Shown piece after piece: positions 6,110 through 7,612 of a stretch of 7,612 nucleotides of DNA. Location of the stretch: NCBI GenBank assembly GCA_024641805.1, contig JAHECJ010000092.1, positions 1-7,612 on the forward strand, read 5' to 3'. How positions within the stretch are numbered: position 1 is the stretch's first letter; every line of letters starts with the position of its first letter. A program made the position numbers and the translations under genes. Under the pieces are notes generated by a model that was not told where the DNA came from, searched no databases, and saw only the letters and a program-made list of their open reading frames with translations. This DNA is from Desulfococcus sp. (GTDB lineage Bacteria; Desulfobacterota; Desulfobacteria; Desulfobacterales; Desulfosalsimonadaceae).

Positions 6110-7468
6110 ATGGAAAAAATCTGGCAAAAAGTAAAAGGTACGATAAAAGAAAGCATCCCCTCCCATGTTTATCAAATGTGGATTGAACCGGTCCATTTTA
6201 TAAAATCAACCGGTAAAAATATCGTGCTGACCTGTCCGAATAATTTTTTAAAAAAACGTATTTTAGAGAATTTTGGCGCCTTGATAAAAAGTGAACTGGA
6301 CCGGATCGCCGGGGATGGATACAATTTTTTGATGGAGACATCTCGGCAAAATGGTGGAAGCGCAAGACCGGTGATCAGAAAAACTGAAGATAACGATGTC
6401 CAACTCACTCTCCCGCAAGTAGATGTCCGGCCAAAAAACGGGAGACTGCTCAGACGGGATTTTACATTTGATCAGTTCGTTGTCGGTAAAAACAATGACT
6501 TTGCTTATATGGCGGCGCTTTCACTGGCTTCCCAGAAAAATCCGTCACAGAATTCATTGTTTTTGTTTTCACCGCCGGGAATGGGAAAGAGTCATTTATC
6601 CCAGGCTGCCGGTCACCAGATTCTTTCCGCCTTACCCAATGAGCGGGTTTTCTATATCACGGCCGAGGATTTTACCAACGAGATGGTCCTGGCGTTTAAA
6701 AGAAATTCCATTGGCGATTTTAAAAAGAAATACAGATCCTGCTGTGATGTGCTTTTACTGGAAGATATTCATGTGCTGTCCGGACGAACAAGAACCCAGG
6801 AGGAACTGGCGTTAACACTGGATTATTTGAATGAAACCGGTAAAAAAATAATTTATTCCAGTTGTATCCCGCTGGCAAAGATACCGAAAATGAGTGAGCA
6901 GCTGAAATCCCGCATTGCCCTTAGCCTGGTCTCCGAGATTGAACCGCCGGATTTCCGGACCCGGGTAAAAATACTTCGTCATAAGGCCAGGGACAAGGCC
7001 CTTCGGGTGCCGAGTGAAGTCATTGAGTTTATGGCCAGTGAATTAAAGCAAAACGTAAGAGTTCTGGAAAGTGGTCTGATTGGGGTCACCACGAAATCCT
7101 GTCTGCTTGGCATACCGGTTGATCTGGCTTTGGCCGAGAGTATTGTTAAAAATATAATTTCAACTCAGAAAAGCATCACCATTGATGTAATCAAAAATGT
7201 GGTATGCCGTGAATTCGGAATCACCGCTAAAGATATGATTTCCAAATCCCGGAAACAATCTCATGTCCGACCGAGGCAGATTGCCATTTTTCTGTCCCGC
7301 CGGCACACCAGCCAGACAATTCAGTCCATCGGCAAGAACTTTAATCGATACCATGCCACCGTGATCCATTCTATCAACGCGGTGGAAAAGGAATTAAAGG
7401 AAAAGGGCGAAATGCAAAAACAGGTCGATATAATCGAGCAAAAGTTAAACGACGGAAAGTTTGAATAA
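6110..7468 (+). CDS. dnaA: Divergent DnaA-type replication initiator (AAA+ ATPase)
   Basis: The protein has 452 residues (E. coli DnaA 467) and all four DnaA domains. Domain I (about 1-72) has W5, WIEP at 24-27 and F46, at the places used for helicase and partner contacts. Domain II is a short linker (about 73-112). Domain III (about 114-330) has FTFDQFVVGKNNDFA, Walker A SPPGMGKS (154-161), Walker B LLLEDI (215-220), the arginine finger R268 in LKSR and the sensor II R317 in NVRVLE. Domain IV (about 353-430) has SRKQSHVRPRQIAIFLSR and RYHATVIHS. Changes from typical DnaA are: first Walker A Gly to S154, first Walker B Asp to E218, sensor I Asp to C252, and the box-recognition GGRDHTTV to N-RYHATV. 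The gene stands alone, without dnaN, recF, gyrB or rpmH nearby. It could be the chromosome's only DnaA, but a secondary paralogue with altered DNA choice is more likely. The family is certain; the role is not. Confidence 0.93.
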   Translation: MEKIWQKVKGTIKESIPSHVYQMWIEPVHFIKSTGKNIVLTCPNNFLKKRILENFGALIKSELDRIAGDGYNFLMETSRQNGGSARPVIRKTEDNDVQLTLPQVDVRPKNGRLLRRDFTFDQFVVGKNNDFAYMAALSLASQKNPSQNSLFLFSPPGMGKSHLSQAAGHQILSALPNERVFYITAEDFTNEMVLAFKRNSIGDFKKKYRSCCDVLLLEDIHVLSGRTRTQEELALTLDYLNETGKKIIYSSCIPLAKIPKMSEQLKSRIALSLVSEIEPPDFRTRVKILRHKARDKALRVPSEVIEFMASELKQNVRVLESGLIGVTTKSCLLGIPVDLALAESIVKNIISTQKSITIDVIKNVVCREFGITAKDMISKSRKQSHVRPRQIAIFLSRRHTSQTIQSIGKNFNRYHATVIHSINAVEKELKEKGEMQKQVDIIEQKLNDGKFE

Positions 7469-7505
7469 CGCTTTCAGGCAGTTCGTTCAGCCGATGGATT
7501 TTTTC

Positions 7506-7556
7506 AGATATCCCGGTAACGCATCGAAATAAAGTGCGTTACCGGGATATCTTTAT
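7506..7556 (+). terminator. 18-bp perfect inverted repeat after dnaA, probable terminator
   Basis: AGATATCCCGGTAACGCA (7506-7523) and its exact reverse complement (7535-7552) flank an 11-base loop, 37 bp after the dnaA stop. The T-run after the stem is short and broken (TTTATTT), so it is weaker than the 3494-3530 terminator by sequence though its stem is longer. The rest of the right edge to 7612 holds no gene I can support. Confidence 0.65.
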
Positions 7557-7612
7557 TTAATAGTCCCCTAACCGAGACCGGCTCTACCGTTTCTTTTCGG
7601 GCGTTACTTTTT

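Noticed and set aside
7584..7612. Possible C-terminus (KVTPEKKR then stop) of a leftward gene entering from the right edge
   Set aside because: Only eight residues are visible; it cannot be told from chance without the next sequence.

Overview
The window reads as an ordinary chromosomal segment of a Gram-negative bacterium, most likely a sulfate-reducer-type Desulfobacterota (Desulfobacterales). The reasons are an E. coli-type PlsB, moderate GC in genes with very AT-rich spacers, strong AGGAGG-like ribosome binding sites, and protein styles I associate with that group. The assignment is inference; there is no rRNA or other marker. No tRNA, rRNA, CRISPR array, insertion sequence or prophage gene was seen.

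Layout. (1) Positions 1-2823, minus strand: plsB (glycerol-3-phosphate acyltransferase) followed 42 bp later by the first 55 codons of a sugar-nucleotidyltransferase that runs off the left edge. (2) 2824-3185: AT-rich spacer with a strong hairpin whose T-run reads rightward and an 11-bp direct repeat. (3) 3186-3461, plus strand: a 91-residue protein with two predicted membrane helices and a charged, coiled-coil-like tail, resembling the magnetosome protein MamI in general layout. It converges on the next operon across a shared bidirectional terminator (3494-3530). (4) 3532-5407, minus strand: a two-gene operon of a DUF1343/NamZ-family protein (exo-N-acetylmuramidase family) and a type I RNase H with an extra N-terminal region. 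(5) 5408-6109: a 700-bp AT-rich spacer without a convincing gene. (6) 6110-7468, plus strand: a full-length but clearly divergent DnaA, closed by an 18-bp perfect inverted repeat (7506-7552).

PlsB makes lysophosphatidic acid for membrane lipids. The NamZ-family protein and the left-edge nucleotidyltransferase (closest in style to MurU) could both touch cell-wall sugar metabolism, but they lie in separate transcription units, so the link is only suggestive. The DnaA-like protein keeps the helicase-contact domain, P-loop lysine, arginine finger and sensor II arginine. It has changed the first Walker A glycine, the first Walker B aspartate, the sensor I aspartate and the DnaA-box recognition motif, so it may be a secondary DnaA paralogue.

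Five of the six genes (plsB, NamZ-family, rnhA and dnaA by re-choosing among alternatives; the small gene by its strong site) have starts that can be argued from ribosome binding sites. For plsB, NamZ and dnaA a longer TTG-initiated reading was rejected; for rnhA a TTG start was preferred over an upstream ATG.
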